Counted from the stretch's first letter, positions 55,279 to 64,000 are shown. The stretch: DNA of 64,000 bases from Lichenibacterium dinghuense (GCF_021730615.1 NZ_JAJLMN010000001.1:4723501-4787500), one strand, 5' to 3'. The notes: a model not told the origin generated them from the letters alone. Made by a program: numbers and translations.

Positions 55279-55292
55279 TTTGGCTTGACCAC
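55279..55292. promoter_or_regulatory. GntR-type operator copy 2
   Basis: TTTGGCTTGACCAC, next to the -35 of the sugar operon promoter and 53 bp from copy 1. Confidence 0.7.
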
Positions 55293-55322
55293 TTGACAGA
55301 GCAGACGGCGCCCGTCCAAGAT
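55293..55322 (+). promoter_or_regulatory. Candidate promoter of the sugar operon
   Basis: TTGACA (55293-55298), 18-bp spacer, CAAGAT (55317-55322). The -35 is perfect and the -10 weak. It is bracketed by operator copies 2 and 3. Confidence 0.45.
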
Positions 55323-55332
55323 CGTCGTACAG

Positions 55333-55346
55333 ATTGGCCTGACCAA
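55333..55346. promoter_or_regulatory. GntR-type operator copy 3
   Basis: ATTGGCCTGACCAA, the most symmetric copy (TTGG-N5-CCAA), near the expected transcription start and 54 bp from copy 2. Confidence 0.7.
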
Positions 55347-55369
55347 CAAGGCCCTTCGGAGAAGCACGG

Positions 55370-56404
55370 ATGGCTGACGCTGCGCAGAGACGGGACGCCG
55401 TCCGGGCCTCCGACCTGCGCTCCGTCGGCCGGGTGCGGCTGCCGGCCCTGGGTCTCGGGTGCGCTCAGCTCGGAGGCCTGTTCCAGGCCATGGACCTCGC
55501 CGAAGGCTTCGACCTCCTGAGTGCGGCCTGGCGGGCGGGGATCCGCTATTTCGACACCGCTCCGTACTACGGCTACACGCGCTCCGAACGCAGGGTCGGC
55601 TGCTTCCTGTCGGAGCGGGACCGGGCATCCTTCACGGTTAGCACCAAGGTCGGCCGCCTGATGGCGCCGGCGACATCGGTCGGCTCGGAGGAGTTCGGCT
55701 ACGTCGCCCCGCTGCCGTTCCCGCCGAACTACGCCTACGGGTACGACGACGTCCTGCGGTCCTTCGAGCACAGCCAGCAGCGGCTCGGCTTGGCGCACAT
55801 CGACCTCCTCTACGTCCACGACATCGGCCGCCTGACGCACGGCGAGCGGCACGACCTCCATTGGGATGCCTTGACGCGAGGGGGCGGCTTCCGCGCCCTG
55901 CGTCGCCTGCGGGACGAGGGTGCTATCGGCGGGATCGGCCTCGGGGTGAACGAGGCGGCGGTCGTGTCCGATGCCATGAGCGAGACCCACCTCGACGCCG
56001 TGCTGCTGGCCGGGCGGCACACGCTGCTGGAACAGGATGCACTTCCGCTGCTCGACGCCTGCGCCCGATCCGGGACCGCGGTGGTGGCGGCCGGCCCGTT
56101 CAACTCCGGCATCCTCGCGGGCGGCACCACCTTCGACTACGCCGCCGCGCCGCCGGCCGTGACCGAGCGGGCGCGGGCCCTCGGGGCCGTGGCGGACCTG
56201 TTCGGTGTGCCGCTCGCGGCGGCCGCTCTCCAGTTCCCGCTGGCGCATCCCGCCGTGGTGTCGGTCGTGGCGGGCGCCCACTCGGCCGATCAGGTCGCGG
56301 CCAACGTGGCGGCTTTCGAGCGGCCGATCCCCGCCGCCTTCTGGGCGGCCCTGCGCTATGGGGGCCTCGTCGCCCCCGCGACGCCGTTGCCGGCCGGCGC
56401 GTGA
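55370..56404 (+). CDS. Aldo/keto reductase, L-fucose/D-threo-aldose dehydrogenase type
   Basis: A 344-aa AKR-fold oxidoreductase. The catalytic tetrad is visible: Asp and Tyr in IRYFDTAPYYGYTRSERRVG, Lys in TVSTKVGRLM and His in DLLYVHDIGRL. The N-terminal GLGCAQLGGL and the C-terminal SVVAGAHSADQV are typical of D-threo-aldose 1-dehydrogenases. It would oxidise an aldose at C1 to its lactone. First gene of the operon; ATG 55370 follows GGAG. Confidence 0.88.
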   Translation: MADAAQRRDAVRASDLRSVGRVRLPALGLGCAQLGGLFQAMDLAEGFDLLSAAWRAGIRYFDTAPYYGYTRSERRVGCFLSERDRASFTVSTKVGRLMAPATSVGSEEFGYVAPLPFPPNYAYGYDDVLRSFEHSQQRLGLAHIDLLYVHDIGRLTHGERHDLHWDALTRGGGFRALRRLRDEGAIGGIGLGVNEAAVVSDAMSETHLDAVLLAGRHTLLEQDALPLLDACARSGTAVVAAGPFNSGILAGGTTFDYAAAPPAVTERARALGAVADLFGVPLAAAALQFPLAHPAVVSVVAGAHSADQVAANVAAFERPIPAAFWAALRYGGLVAPATPLPAGA

Positions 56405-56442
56405 CCGCGATGGCCGGGACTGCCGCACTCTCAGGAGGCACC

Positions 56443-57456
56443 ATGCTGACCATCGTCTGCGACGCGCCCGGCCGCCTGCGCGCCGAACGACGCGCGAGGC
56501 CGGAACGCGCCGCCGGCGAGGTTCTGGTCCGGCTGCGCCGCGTCGGCGTCTGCGGGACAGACCTGCACATCTTCACCGGCGATCAGCCCTACCTCAGCTA
56601 TCCCCGCGTCATGGGGCACGAGCTGTCCGGCACCGTCGAAGAGGCGCCGGCGGGCTCGGGTCTGTCGGCCGGCGACGTGGTGTCGATCCTCCCCTACCTG
56701 TCCTGCGGCCGGTGCAACGCCTGCCGCAGGGGGCTGACCAACTGCTGCCGCGACATCCAGGTGCTCGGCGTCCACCGCGACGGCGGCATGACCGAGATGC
56801 TCAGCCTGCCGGTCGAGGCCGTGCGGCCCGCCCCGGGCCTCGACCTCGACCAGGCCGCCATGGTGGAGTTCCTCGCGATCGGCGCCCATGCGGTCCGGCG
56901 CTCGCGCGTCGGCCGGGGGGACCGGGCCCTCGTCGTGGGGGCGGGCCCGATCGGCATGGCGGCCGCCCTCTTCGCGGACATCGCCGGCGCCGCGGTGACG
57001 CTGCTCGACCCCCGCGCCGATCGCCTCGACTTCTGCGCGCGGCAGCTCGGCCTCACGTCGGTGGTTCAGGTCGGCGACGGCGACCGCGACGCGCTCTCGT
57101 CGATCACCGAAGGCGACTTCTTCGACGCCGACTTCGACGCGACCGGCAATGCCGGGGCGATCGAGCGCGGGTTCGGCTTCGTCGCGCACGGCGGCACCTA
57201 CGTGCTCGTGTCGATCGTGAGCGGAAACATCTCCTTCTCGGATCCCGAGTTCCACAAGCGCGAGACGACTCTCCTCGGCAGCCGCAACGCGACGCCGGAG
57301 GACTTCGACGCCGTGATGGAGGCGATCCGCGCCGGCCGCGTCCCGACGGCGGCGCTGAACACTCATCGCCTGACGCTGAGCGAGGTGCCGGACCGCTTCC
57401 CGGCGCTGCTCGACCCGTCCGAGGGCGTCGTCAAGGCCGTCGTGCACCTGCCCTGA
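56443..57456 (+). CDS. Zinc-dependent alcohol/polyol dehydrogenase (MDR family)
   Basis: A 337-aa medium-chain dehydrogenase. Catalytic zinc ligands are in GVCGTDLHIF and MGHELSG; the structural zinc site is SCGRCNACRRGLTNCC. The NAD motif is VVGAGPIGMAAALFADIAGA. It resembles sorbitol/threonine/L-gulonate-type dehydrogenases. It probably oxidises a hydroxyl of the sugar, sugar acid or 2-keto-3-deoxy intermediate; the substrate is not determined. ATG 56443 follows AGGAGG. Confidence 0.9.
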   Translation: MLTIVCDAPGRLRAERRARPERAAGEVLVRLRRVGVCGTDLHIFTGDQPYLSYPRVMGHELSGTVEEAPAGSGLSAGDVVSILPYLSCGRCNACRRGLTNCCRDIQVLGVHRDGGMTEMLSLPVEAVRPAPGLDLDQAAMVEFLAIGAHAVRRSRVGRGDRALVVGAGPIGMAAALFADIAGAAVTLLDPRADRLDFCARQLGLTSVVQVGDGDRDALSSITEGDFFDADFDATGNAGAIERGFGFVAHGGTYVLVSIVSGNISFSDPEFHKRETTLLGSRNATPEDFDAVMEAIRAGRVPTAALNTHRLTLSEVPDRFPALLDPSEGVVKAVVHLP

Positions 57457-57535
57457 AGGGGGCACCGCCCATTCGTGAGGGACCCTCCTCACCAAGGCGC
57501 CGCCAGAGCGCCGGACAAGATCGACTGGAGGAAAG

Positions 57536-58501
57536 ATGATGAAAGCCGTAATCGCTGCCCTGGCCCTGTCCGTCGCCGTCGTCCCCCTCGCCGCGTCGCG
57601 GGCCCGGGCGGCCGACCCCACCATCCCCGTGATCGTTAAGGACACGACGTCCAACTATTGGCAGATCGTGCTGGCCGGCGCCCGCAAGGCCGGCAAGGAC
57701 CTCGGCGTCAACGTTCCGGGCCTGGGCGCGCAGTCGGAGTCCGACATCGACGGCCAGATCACCATCCTCGAGAACGCCGTCTCGTCCAAGCCCGCCGCCA
57801 TCGTGATCGCGCCGACACAGTTCGCGGCGCTCGGCAAGCCCATCACCGAAGCGGCCAAGTCGGTCAAGATCATCGGCATCGACTCGGCCGCGGACTCCAA
57901 GGCCTTCACGTCCTTCCTGACCACCGACAACGTCCAGGGCGGCCGCGCCGCCGCCGACGCGCTCGCGGAAGGCATCAAGGCCAAGACCGGCAAGGTCGAG
58001 GGCGACGTCGCCCTGATCACCTCGCTGCCCGGCGTCGGCTCGCTGGACCAGCGCGCCCAAGGCTTCAAGGAGGAGCTCAAGAAGTACCCGGGTCTCAAGC
58101 TGACGCAGGACAAGGTCGCCGACGGGCAGGCCACGACCGGCCTCAACATCATGACGGACCTGCTCACCGCCGATGCCAAGCTCGTCGGCGTGTTCGCCTC
58201 GAATCTCATCATGGGCCAGGGCGCCGGCCAGGCGGTCGCCGAGAACAAGGCGGGCGACAAGCTGACGCTCGTCGCCTTCGACTCCGACCCGAAGCTGATC
58301 GGCCAGCTCAAGTCCGGCGCGATCTATGCGTTGATCGTCCAGGACCCGTTCCGCATGGGCTACGACGGCGTCAAGATCGCGCTCGAAGCCTCCAAGGGCG
58401 AGAAGGTGCCCGCGACGGTCGACACCGGCGTGAACGTCATCACGAAGGCCAACATGGACTCGTCCCGCAGCCAGGAGCTTCTCAACCCCAAGCTCGACTG
58501 A
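57536..58501 (+). CDS. Sugar ABC transporter substrate-binding protein
   Basis: A 321-aa periplasmic-binding protein of the RbsB-like (type 1) family. Signal peptide MMKAVIAALALSVAVVPLAA ending near ARA-A, then IPVIVKDTTSNYWQIVLAGA, the inner-lobe NAVSSKPAAIVIAP, and LVAFDSDPKLIGQLKSG. It binds a monosaccharide of unknown identity. It is normally the most expressed gene of such an operon. Confidence 0.93.
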   Translation: MMKAVIAALALSVAVVPLAASRARAADPTIPVIVKDTTSNYWQIVLAGARKAGKDLGVNVPGLGAQSESDIDGQITILENAVSSKPAAIVIAPTQFAALGKPITEAAKSVKIIGIDSAADSKAFTSFLTTDNVQGGRAAADALAEGIKAKTGKVEGDVALITSLPGVGSLDQRAQGFKEELKKYPGLKLTQDKVADGQATTGLNIMTDLLTADAKLVGVFASNLIMGQGAGQAVAENKAGDKLTLVAFDSDPKLIGQLKSGAIYALIVQDPFRMGYDGVKIALEASKGEKVPATVDTGVNVITKANMDSSRSQELLNPKLD

Positions 58502-58568
58502 GGGCCTGGGCGGTTCGCGGCCCACCCGCGGACCGCCCGGTCGCTCGCGCGACACGGAGGCGATCCCC

Positions 58569-60092
58569 ATGACTCAGGCATCGGTGCTGTCGGCCGTGCC
58601 CGCCGCTCCGGCGGACGTCCCGCTCCTGGAGCTTCGCGGCCTCGACAAGCGGTTCGGCGCCACCCACGCGCTGAAATCCGTCGACCTGGCCTTCGAGCCC
58701 GGCGAGGTTCACGCGGTCGTGGGCGAGAACGGTGCCGGCAAGTCCACGCTGATCAAGCTCCTCACGGGCGTGCACCGAAGGTCGGGCGGCGAGGTGTTCT
58801 GGCAGGGGAGGCCGGTCCCGCTCGCCTCGCCCCAGGAGGCCTTGGAGCTCGGCATCAACGCCGTCCACCAGGAGGTGGTTCTCTGCCCGCACCTGTCGGT
58901 GGCGGCCAACCTGTTCCTCGGCGACGAGAAGACCCGCTTCGGCCTGATGCGCCAGCGCGCCATGGTGCGGGCCGGCCAGGAGCTGCTCGACGCGCTCGGC
59001 TTCTCTCTGCGGGCGAACGCCGCCCTGTCGGACCTGACGATCGGCCAGCAACAGCTCGTCGCCACCGCGCGCGCCGCGACCCGCGGCACGCGCTTCCTCA
59101 TCTTCGACGAGCCGACCGGCTATCTCACCCGGCAGGAGGCGACGCAGCTCTTCGCGCTCATCCGCCGCCTCAAGGCGGAGGGCGTCACCATCGTCTACAT
59201 CAGCCATCGCCTCGAGGAGATCTTCGAGCTCGCGGACCGCGTGTCCATCCTGCGCGACGGCGCCCTCGTGTCCACGGGACGGGTCGCCGACACCGACGAG
59301 GCGAGCCTGATCCGCGGCATGATCAACCGCTCGCTCGACCAGGTGCACTACAAGGAGGTCGTGCCCTTCGGCCCGGAGGTGCTCCGCGTCGAGGGCCTGT
59401 CGGGACGGGGGTTCTCCGACGTGTCGATGACCGTGCGGGCCGGCGAGGTGGTCGGCCTCTACGGGCTGATCGGCGCGGGCCGCAGCGAGTTCGTTCAGAC
59501 GGTGTTCGGTCGCTACGCCAGGACGGGTGGCCGGGCCTTCCTGAAGGGACAGCCCTACGAGCCCCGCAACGAGGCGGCAGCGATCCGGCGCGGCGTCGCG
59601 CTGGTGCCCGAGAGCCGCCGCGACCAGGGCCTCTGCCTCAACCTCGGGGTCGGCCTCAACGTCAACCTCGCGATCTACGACCGGCTCGGGGCCGGCCCGT
59701 TCCTCAGGCGCGGCGCGGAGCGCACGGCCGCGGACGCGCAGATCCGGGACATGCAGATCAAGACGGCGTCGCGCGACGCCGATGCGTCGAGCCTGTCCGG
59801 GGGCAACCAGCAGAAGATCGTCGTCGGCAAGTGGATCGCGCACGGCGCGTCTCTCTACATTTTCGACGAGCCGACGGTCGGCGTGGATGTCGGCACCAAG
59901 ACCGAGATCTACCGCATCTTCGCGCGCCTCCTGAAGGAGGGCGCGGGCATCATCCTGATCTCCTCCTACCTGCCCGAGGTCTACGACCTCGCCGACACAC
60001 TCCACGTCTTCCGGCGCGGCCGCCTGGTGGCGAGCCACGCCGGGGACAAGCCGCCCCACGAGGCCGTGCTCACGCAGGCCATCGGCGTCTGA
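58569..60092 (+). CDS. Sugar ABC transporter ATP-binding protein (two NBDs, RbsA-like)
   Basis: A 507-aa protein with two ABC domains. NBD1 has Walker A GENGAGKSTLIKLL, an LTIGQQQLVATARA signature (degenerate) and Walker B RFLIFDEPTGYLT. NBD2 has a degenerate Walker A (YGLIGAGRSEFVQTVFG), an intact signature LSGGNQQKIVVGKW and FDEPTVGVDVG. This asymmetry is usual for the RbsA/MglA group. It starts 67 bp after the binding protein gene. Confidence 0.94.
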   Translation: MTQASVLSAVPAAPADVPLLELRGLDKRFGATHALKSVDLAFEPGEVHAVVGENGAGKSTLIKLLTGVHRRSGGEVFWQGRPVPLASPQEALELGINAVHQEVVLCPHLSVAANLFLGDEKTRFGLMRQRAMVRAGQELLDALGFSLRANAALSDLTIGQQQLVATARAATRGTRFLIFDEPTGYLTRQEATQLFALIRRLKAEGVTIVYISHRLEEIFELADRVSILRDGALVSTGRVADTDEASLIRGMINRSLDQVHYKEVVPFGPEVLRVEGLSGRGFSDVSMTVRAGEVVGLYGLIGAGRSEFVQTVFGRYARTGGRAFLKGQPYEPRNEAAAIRRGVALVPESRRDQGLCLNLGVGLNVNLAIYDRLGAGPFLRRGAERTAADAQIRDMQIKTASRDADASSLSGGNQQKIVVGKWIAHGASLYIFDEPTVGVDVGTKTEIYRIFARLLKEGAGIILISSYLPEVYDLADTLHVFRRGRLVASHAGDKPPHEAVLTQAIGV

Positions 60093-60111
60093 CCTTTCGA
60101 GGCATCGCATC

Positions 60112-61116
60112 ATGAGCACCACCGCCGGAACCAAGCCTCCTCCCGCCGCGGCCGCTCCACCGACGGCGGTCCCCCGCCGACGCGGCCTCAACATGGGCCT
60201 CGTGCTGAGCCTCACGCTGTTCGGCCTGCTGCTGCTCATGTGGATCGCGCTCTCGCTCAGCACCGACTCGTTCCTGACCGACCGCAACGTGACCAACCTC
60301 ATGCGCCAGGGCGCCATGGTGGCGATCATCGCGGTGGGCGAAACCTTCGTCATCATCACGGCCGGCATCGACCTGTCGGTCGGCGCGGTGGTGGGCGTGT
60401 CCACCGTCGCGGTCTCGCTGATGCTGGTCCACGGCTTCGGGATCCCCGCCGCGGTCGCCCTCACGATCCTGATGGGCGTCGCGATCGGGGCCTTCCACGG
60501 CTTCGGCATCGTCCAGCTCGGGCTGCCGCCCTTCATCATGACTCTGGCGTCGCTGACGGCGCTGCGCGGCATCGGCCTGCTCGTGACGAACGGTTCCACG
60601 ATCTCGGGGCTGCCGAACGCCTTCACGGACTTCTCGCTGTCGTCGTTCCTCGGCATCCCGTCGCTGTTCTGGATGGTGATCCTCGTCGCGGTGCCGGCCT
60701 ACGTGCTGCTCGGGCACACGCGCCTCGGCCGCTACCTCTACGCGATCGGCTCCAACCCCGAAGCCGCGCGCCTGACGGGCGTCAACATCAAGGCCATGAC
60801 CTACCTGGCCTACATCGTCTCGGCCGGACTCGCGGCCTTCGTCGGGGTGCTGCTGGCCTCGCGCATCGGCATCGGCAACGCCACGCAGGGGGAGGGCTGG
60901 GAGCTCCAGGCGATCGCGTCCTCGGTGATCGGCGGCACGAGCCTGTTCGGCGCCGTGGGCACGATCCAGGGACCGCTGCTCGGCTCGTTCATCCTGACGA
61001 CCATCAACAACGGCGCCAACCTGCTCCAGGTGAACGCCTTCTGGCAGCGGATCATCACGGGCGGCCTCATCATCGTGATCGTCTACTTCGACCAGCTCCG
61101 CCGCAAGAGGCGCTGA
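60112..61116 (+). CDS. Sugar ABC transporter permease (RbsC-like)
   Basis: A 334-aa permease with about ten hydrophobic segments. Signatures: MVAIIAVGETFVIITAGIDLSVGAVVG, GLPPFIMTLASLTALRGIGLLVT, RYLYAIGSNPEAARLTGVN and GEGWELQAIASSVIGGTSLFGAVG. It completes the transporter with 57536 and 58569. It stops 7 bp before the hydrolase gene. Confidence 0.94.
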   Translation: MSTTAGTKPPPAAAAPPTAVPRRRGLNMGLVLSLTLFGLLLLMWIALSLSTDSFLTDRNVTNLMRQGAMVAIIAVGETFVIITAGIDLSVGAVVGVSTVAVSLMLVHGFGIPAAVALTILMGVAIGAFHGFGIVQLGLPPFIMTLASLTALRGIGLLVTNGSTISGLPNAFTDFSLSSFLGIPSLFWMVILVAVPAYVLLGHTRLGRYLYAIGSNPEAARLTGVNIKAMTYLAYIVSAGLAAFVGVLLASRIGIGNATQGEGWELQAIASSVIGGTSLFGAVGTIQGPLLGSFILTTINNGANLLQVNAFWQRIITGGLIIVIVYFDQLRRKRR

Positions 61117-61123
61117 TCGCGCC

Positions 61124-61957
61124 ATGAAGATCGACGCGCATCAGCACTTCTGGAACTACGGCGCCGATGCCGCCGACTACGGCTGGATGGGCGAGGGGGA
61201 GGATGCGCTCCGGCGCGACTTCCTCCCCCGCGACCTCGCCCCGCTCCTCGCCGTTGCCGGCTATGCCGGATGCGTCGCCGTCCAGGCGCGCGAGGTCGAG
61301 GCGGAAACCTCGGCGCTGCTGCGGATGGCGCGAGGCTCGCGCTTCATCCGAGGCGTGGTGGGCTGGATCGACCTCTGCGCGCCGGACGTCGAGGCGCGGC
61401 TCGACCGCTACGCCGACGATCCGCTCCTCTGCGGATTGCGCATGGTGGTGCACGACAGGCCCGACGTCGGCTTCGCGGGATCGGCCTCCCACGTGCGCGG
61501 TGTGTCCTGCCTGGGCCCGCGGGGCCTCACCTACGACCTGCTGGTGCGTTCGGAGCACCTTCCGGCCGCCCTGGCGCTGGTGGACGCCTGCCCGGAGGTG
61601 CGCTTCGTCGTCGACCACTTGGCCAAGCCGCGCCTCGACGGCTCCGATCACGCCCCCTGGTCGGCCGGGATCGCCGCTCTCGGCCGGCGCCCGAACGTGT
61701 GGTGCAAGCTGTCGGGCCTCGGCACGCTGCCCGGCCTGGGCGCCCCCGGCCCCTTCCTGGACGAGGCGCTCGCGTCCTTCGGACCGTCGCGCTGCATGAT
61801 CGGCTCGGACTGGCCCGTGTCGACGCTGGCCGCCGACTACGAGTCCACCATGGCGGTAGTCGAGCGCTGGTGCTCGGCGCTGTCCGCGGGCGAGCGGGCG
61901 ATGGTGCTCGGGGGCAGTTGCGCGGCGTTCTACGGGCTGGCGGCCGATCGAGAATGA
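61124..61957 (+). CDS. Amidohydrolase family sugar lactonase (L-fuconolactonase/L-rhamnonolactonase-like)
   Basis: A 277-aa TIM-barrel metal hydrolase: MKIDAHQHFWNY (HxH), a GWIDLCAPDVEARL block, FVVDHLAKP and the C-terminal GSDWPVSTL with the catalytic Asp. These define the amidohydrolase_2 group that includes L-fuconolactonase, L-rhamnono-1,4-lactonase and 2-pyrone-4,6-dicarboxylate hydrolase. In this operon it probably opens the lactone made by the aldo-keto reductase. Confidence 0.9.
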   Translation: MKIDAHQHFWNYGADAADYGWMGEGEDALRRDFLPRDLAPLLAVAGYAGCVAVQAREVEAETSALLRMARGSRFIRGVVGWIDLCAPDVEARLDRYADDPLLCGLRMVVHDRPDVGFAGSASHVRGVSCLGPRGLTYDLLVRSEHLPAALALVDACPEVRFVVDHLAKPRLDGSDHAPWSAGIAALGRRPNVWCKLSGLGTLPGLGAPGPFLDEALASFGPSRCMIGSDWPVSTLAADYESTMAVVERWCSALSAGERAMVLGGSCAAFYGLAADRE

Positions 61958-62654
61958 GCCGCCCGGCCGAGGCGGTGCTGCATGGCGGTCGGCCTGCGGG
62001 ACGCATGCCGCGATGCCTACGTCAAACTCCGTCGCGGGGAGGGCGTGCGCGGCCTCCCAGACGGAAGGCTCCGCGACTCCGCCACCTGCGACGATGTCGG
62101 CACCGACCACGCCGGCGACATGAAGCGGCTCTTTCCGAGCGGAACCGGGCTTGGCCCGCCATCTGCGAATCCCATGCAGATGCTGCCGCCGTGCGTGGCG
62201 GGCTGGGCCGGGACGGAGGAGATCTCCTTCCACGACTGATGGGATCGGGCGCGAACCCCTCTCCCACGGCACCGTGTTCGGCCGCGACCCGCCGGCGGAT
62301 CCGCGCCCCATCCACGCCGTCGTGGCCGCGCTGTCGGGGCTGATGCACGACGGCGTCGCCGCCGCCAGCGCGCATTTCGAGGATCGGATATGCACGCCCG
62401 TACCCTGCCGGAGATCCGACCGTCTCCCGCATGCCCGGGCCCACAAAGGTCGTGGCGGTGAGTGACTGGAGGCGGCGGTGGCCGAGTGCGAGCGCGCGCA
62501 CCTTCGCCAGCCGGGCCGAGGCCGGGCGCTTCGGCCGCGCCATGCTGCCCGCGGTGTTCCACGCCGTCGCGGCGTGACCGGCTGCGGCATCGCCCCCCGG
62601 AGCCGCGTCCGCATCCCGCGCGTTGAGGGCTGCCCGTCACGCGAGACCGCGCCC
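61958..62654. other. 697-bp gap with possible decayed genes
   Basis: No frame has a full gene. Fragments with protein-like composition in different frames (one ending DRICTPVPCRRSDRLPHA near 62430, one ending RFGRAMLPAVFHAVAA near 62575) suggest remnants of one or more genes, possibly missing catabolic steps of the sugar operon, but no family could be named. Confidence 0.4.
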
Positions 62655-62936
62655 ATGCCCTGGACCGCCATCACCGATCACGACGCCGTCGACAGCGGCA
62701 CCATCCTCCGGATCGACAGCGGCTACAGCGACACCCCGCCGCAGAACGGCCACGTCGTCGAGCTCGCGCACGGCGCCACCGGCCGCGTGACGAGCCTCAC
62801 GGTGGTGTCGGCCGCCGCCGACCGGCTGGAGCTGACCGACGGGCGGCGGAACTACGAACTCAAGCCCCACGCCGCGACCAAGCCCAACATCCTCGACCCC
62901 GACGGCCGCTACCGCGACGCCTGGATCGTGAACTGA
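62655..62936 (+). CDS. Small protein of unknown function
   Basis: A 93-aa soluble-looking protein: [20 protein letters not shown] at the start, a middle [19 protein letters not shown] and an ending RYRDAWIVN. It has alternating short beta-like stretches, no signal peptide and no Cys. No family is recognised. Codon use is typical of the genome, which supports coding. It lies 88 bp before the acyl-CoA dehydrogenase gene on the same strand. Confidence 0.6.
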   Translation: MPWTAITDHDAVDSGTILRIDSGYSDTPPQNGHVVELAHGATGRVTSLTVVSAAADRLELTDGRRNYELKPHAATKPNILDPDGRYRDAWIVN

Positions 62937-63024
62937 CACGACAGCCGGCGGCCTTGCATCCTGCGCGGGCCGCCATAGGCTCGGACGCGAGCGAGCGGAG
63001 CCTCGCGGCGGGCGGGGGATCACC

Positions 63025-64000
63025 ATGGTTCAGGGCTCGAACGGCGGCGGGGCGCTCGACTTCGACCTCGGCGAGGACGCCGACCTGATCCGCGACCAGG
63101 TGCGGAGCTTCGCCGAGCACGAGATCGCGCCTCGCGCCGCCGCGGTCGACCGCGACAACGCCTTCCCGGCCGACCTGTGGGCCAAGATGGGCGACCTCGG
63201 GGTGCTCGGCATCACCGTGTCCGAGGACTACGGCGGGACCGGCCTCGGCTACCTCGAACACGTCGTCGCGATGGAGGAGATCTCCCGCGCTTCTGCGTCG
63301 GTGGGGCTGAGCTACGGCGCGCATTCGAACCTCTGCGTCAACCAGATCCACCGCAACGGCTCGGCCGAGCAGAAGGGCCGCTTCCTCGGCCGGCTCGTGT
63401 CGGGCGAGCACGTCGGCGCCCTCGCCATGAGCGAGGCCGGCGCGGGCTCGGACGTCGTCGGCATGACGACCCGCGCCGAGCGGCGCGGCGACCGATTTCG
63501 GCTCAACGGCTCCAAGATGTGGATCACCAACGGGCCGGACGCCCACGTGGTGGTGGTCTATGCCAAGACGGACCCGGAGGCCGGCCCGCGCGGCATCACA
63601 GCCTTCATCGTCGAGCGGGGATGCCCCGGCTTCTCCTCCTCCCCGAAGCTCGACAAGCTCGGCATGCGGGGTTCGAACACCTGCGAGCTCGTCTTCGCCG
63701 ACTGCGAGGTGCCGGCCGAGAACGTGCTCGGCGAGGTCGGGCGCGGCGTCAACGTGCTGATGAGCGGGCTCGACTACGAGCGCGCCGTGCTGGCGGCGGG
63801 GCCGCTCGGCATCATGCAGGCCTGCCTCGACGCCGTGCTGCCCTACGTGCACGAGCGCCGGCAGTTCGGCCGCGCGGTGGGCGAGTTCCAGCTCATGCAG
63901 GGCAAGCTCGCCGACATGTACACGACCCTGAGCGCCGCCAAGGCCTACGTCTACGCCGTGGCCAAGGCCTGCGACCGCGGCCGCACGACCCGCAAGGACG
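63025..64000 (+). CDS. Acyl-CoA dehydrogenase, isovaleryl-CoA dehydrogenase-like (3' end off the window)
   Basis: The first 325 codons of a flavin acyl-CoA dehydrogenase. Visible: [79 protein letters not shown] (FAD/substrate signature), [21 protein letters not shown] and [19 protein letters not shown]. The SYGAHSNLC and [19 protein letters not shown] blocks favour isovaleryl-CoA dehydrogenase of leucine breakdown (liuA/ivd). ATG 63025 follows GGGGGA. The catalytic base region and partner genes lie beyond base 64000. Confidence 0.9.
   Translation, partial: MVQGSNGGGALDFDLGEDADLIRDQVRSFAEHEIAPRAAAVDRDNAFPADLWAKMGDLGVLGITVSEDYGGTGLGYLEHVVAMEEISRASASVGLSYGAHSNLCVNQIHRNGSAEQKGRFLGRLVSGEHVGALAMSEAGAGSDVVGMTTRAERRGDRFRLNGSKMWITNGPDAHVVVVYAKTDPEAGPRGITAFIVERGCPGFSSSPKLDKLGMRGSNTCELVFADCEVPAENVLGEVGRGVNVLMSGLDYERAVLAAGPLGIMQACLDAVLPYVHERRQFGRAVGEFQLMQGKLADMYTTLSAAKAYVYAVAKACDRGRTTRKD

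Overview
The window is about 70% GC, with G/C-ending codons, short intergenic gaps and many GTGA/ATGA start-stop overlaps. Its gene content points to an alphaproteobacterium of the order Hyphomicrobiales (Rhizobiales), perhaps Methylobacteriaceae or a relative: a chvI-chvG-hprK-EIIA-HPr cluster, an imuA-imuB-dnaE2 cassette behind a GTTC-N7-GTTC SOS box, a CIRCE-controlled groESL operon, an HWE/HisKA_2 type kinase, and palindromic repeats of the kind seen in this order. The genus cannot be fixed from the sequence. No rRNA, tRNA, CRISPR array, integrase or complete IS element was seen.

Layout. 1-4.7 kb: formate dehydrogenase locus. The alpha gene is on the minus strand, is cut by the window edge, and has an in-frame UGA with a SECIS-like hairpin, so it is read as a selenoprotein. 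Diverging from it are a 77-aa protein, an iron-sulfur beta subunit and an NrfD-type membrane anchor. 4.7-11.9 kb: TauE exporter, DUF2218, aspartic protease, DUF1289, cobS/cobT (cobalamin nucleotide loop), an ECF sigma/anti-sigma pair, fabI and a histidine phosphatase. 12.2-16.3 kb: a 1348-aa Pls/PosA-type synthetase (adenylation, carrier, six membrane segments, tandem hexapeptide-type domains). 16.4-18.9 kb: aroC, then a helix-turn-helix-RibB-GTP cyclohydrolase II-like fusion preceded by two near-identical 17-bp operator-like copies. 18.9-25.7 kb: deacetylase-fold hydrolase, L,D-transpeptidase, metallophosphoesterase, extensin-like, DUF1499 and MBL-fold proteins, bioY and a ParE/RelE-type toxin-antitoxin pair.

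25.8-31.8 kb: SOS mutagenesis cassette imuA-imuB-dnaE2 (minus strand). A ~165-bp palindromic repeat lies between imuB and dnaE2, and a second copy lies upstream of imuA. 32.4-42.4 kb: MFS exporter, ubiK-like gene, the PTS-Ntr/ChvGI regulatory cluster, a Gly/Gln-rich exported protein and an overlapping three-gene two-component operon. 42.4-53.8 kb: groESL, selO, tsaD-gpsA, an EVE-domain gene, two tiny membrane proteins, radC-map, an FkbM methyltransferase, a CinA/MoaB-type protein and a xanthine phosphoribosyltransferase.

54.5-62 kb: a sugar-catabolism unit. A GntR/FadR regulator diverges from aldo-keto reductase, zinc dehydrogenase, ABC transporter (binding protein, ATPase, permease) and lactonase-type amidohydrolase. 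Three copies of a TGGYYTKACCA operator, 53-54 bp apart, lie in the shared promoter region. The dehydratase and aldolase needed to finish a fucose/rhamnose-like oxidative route are not in the window. The window ends in a 93-aa unknown protein and the 5' part of an isovaleryl-CoA-dehydrogenase-like gene. Three stretches (49.5-49.9, 53.8-54.5 and 62.0-62.6 kb) have no convincing gene and may hold decayed sequence.
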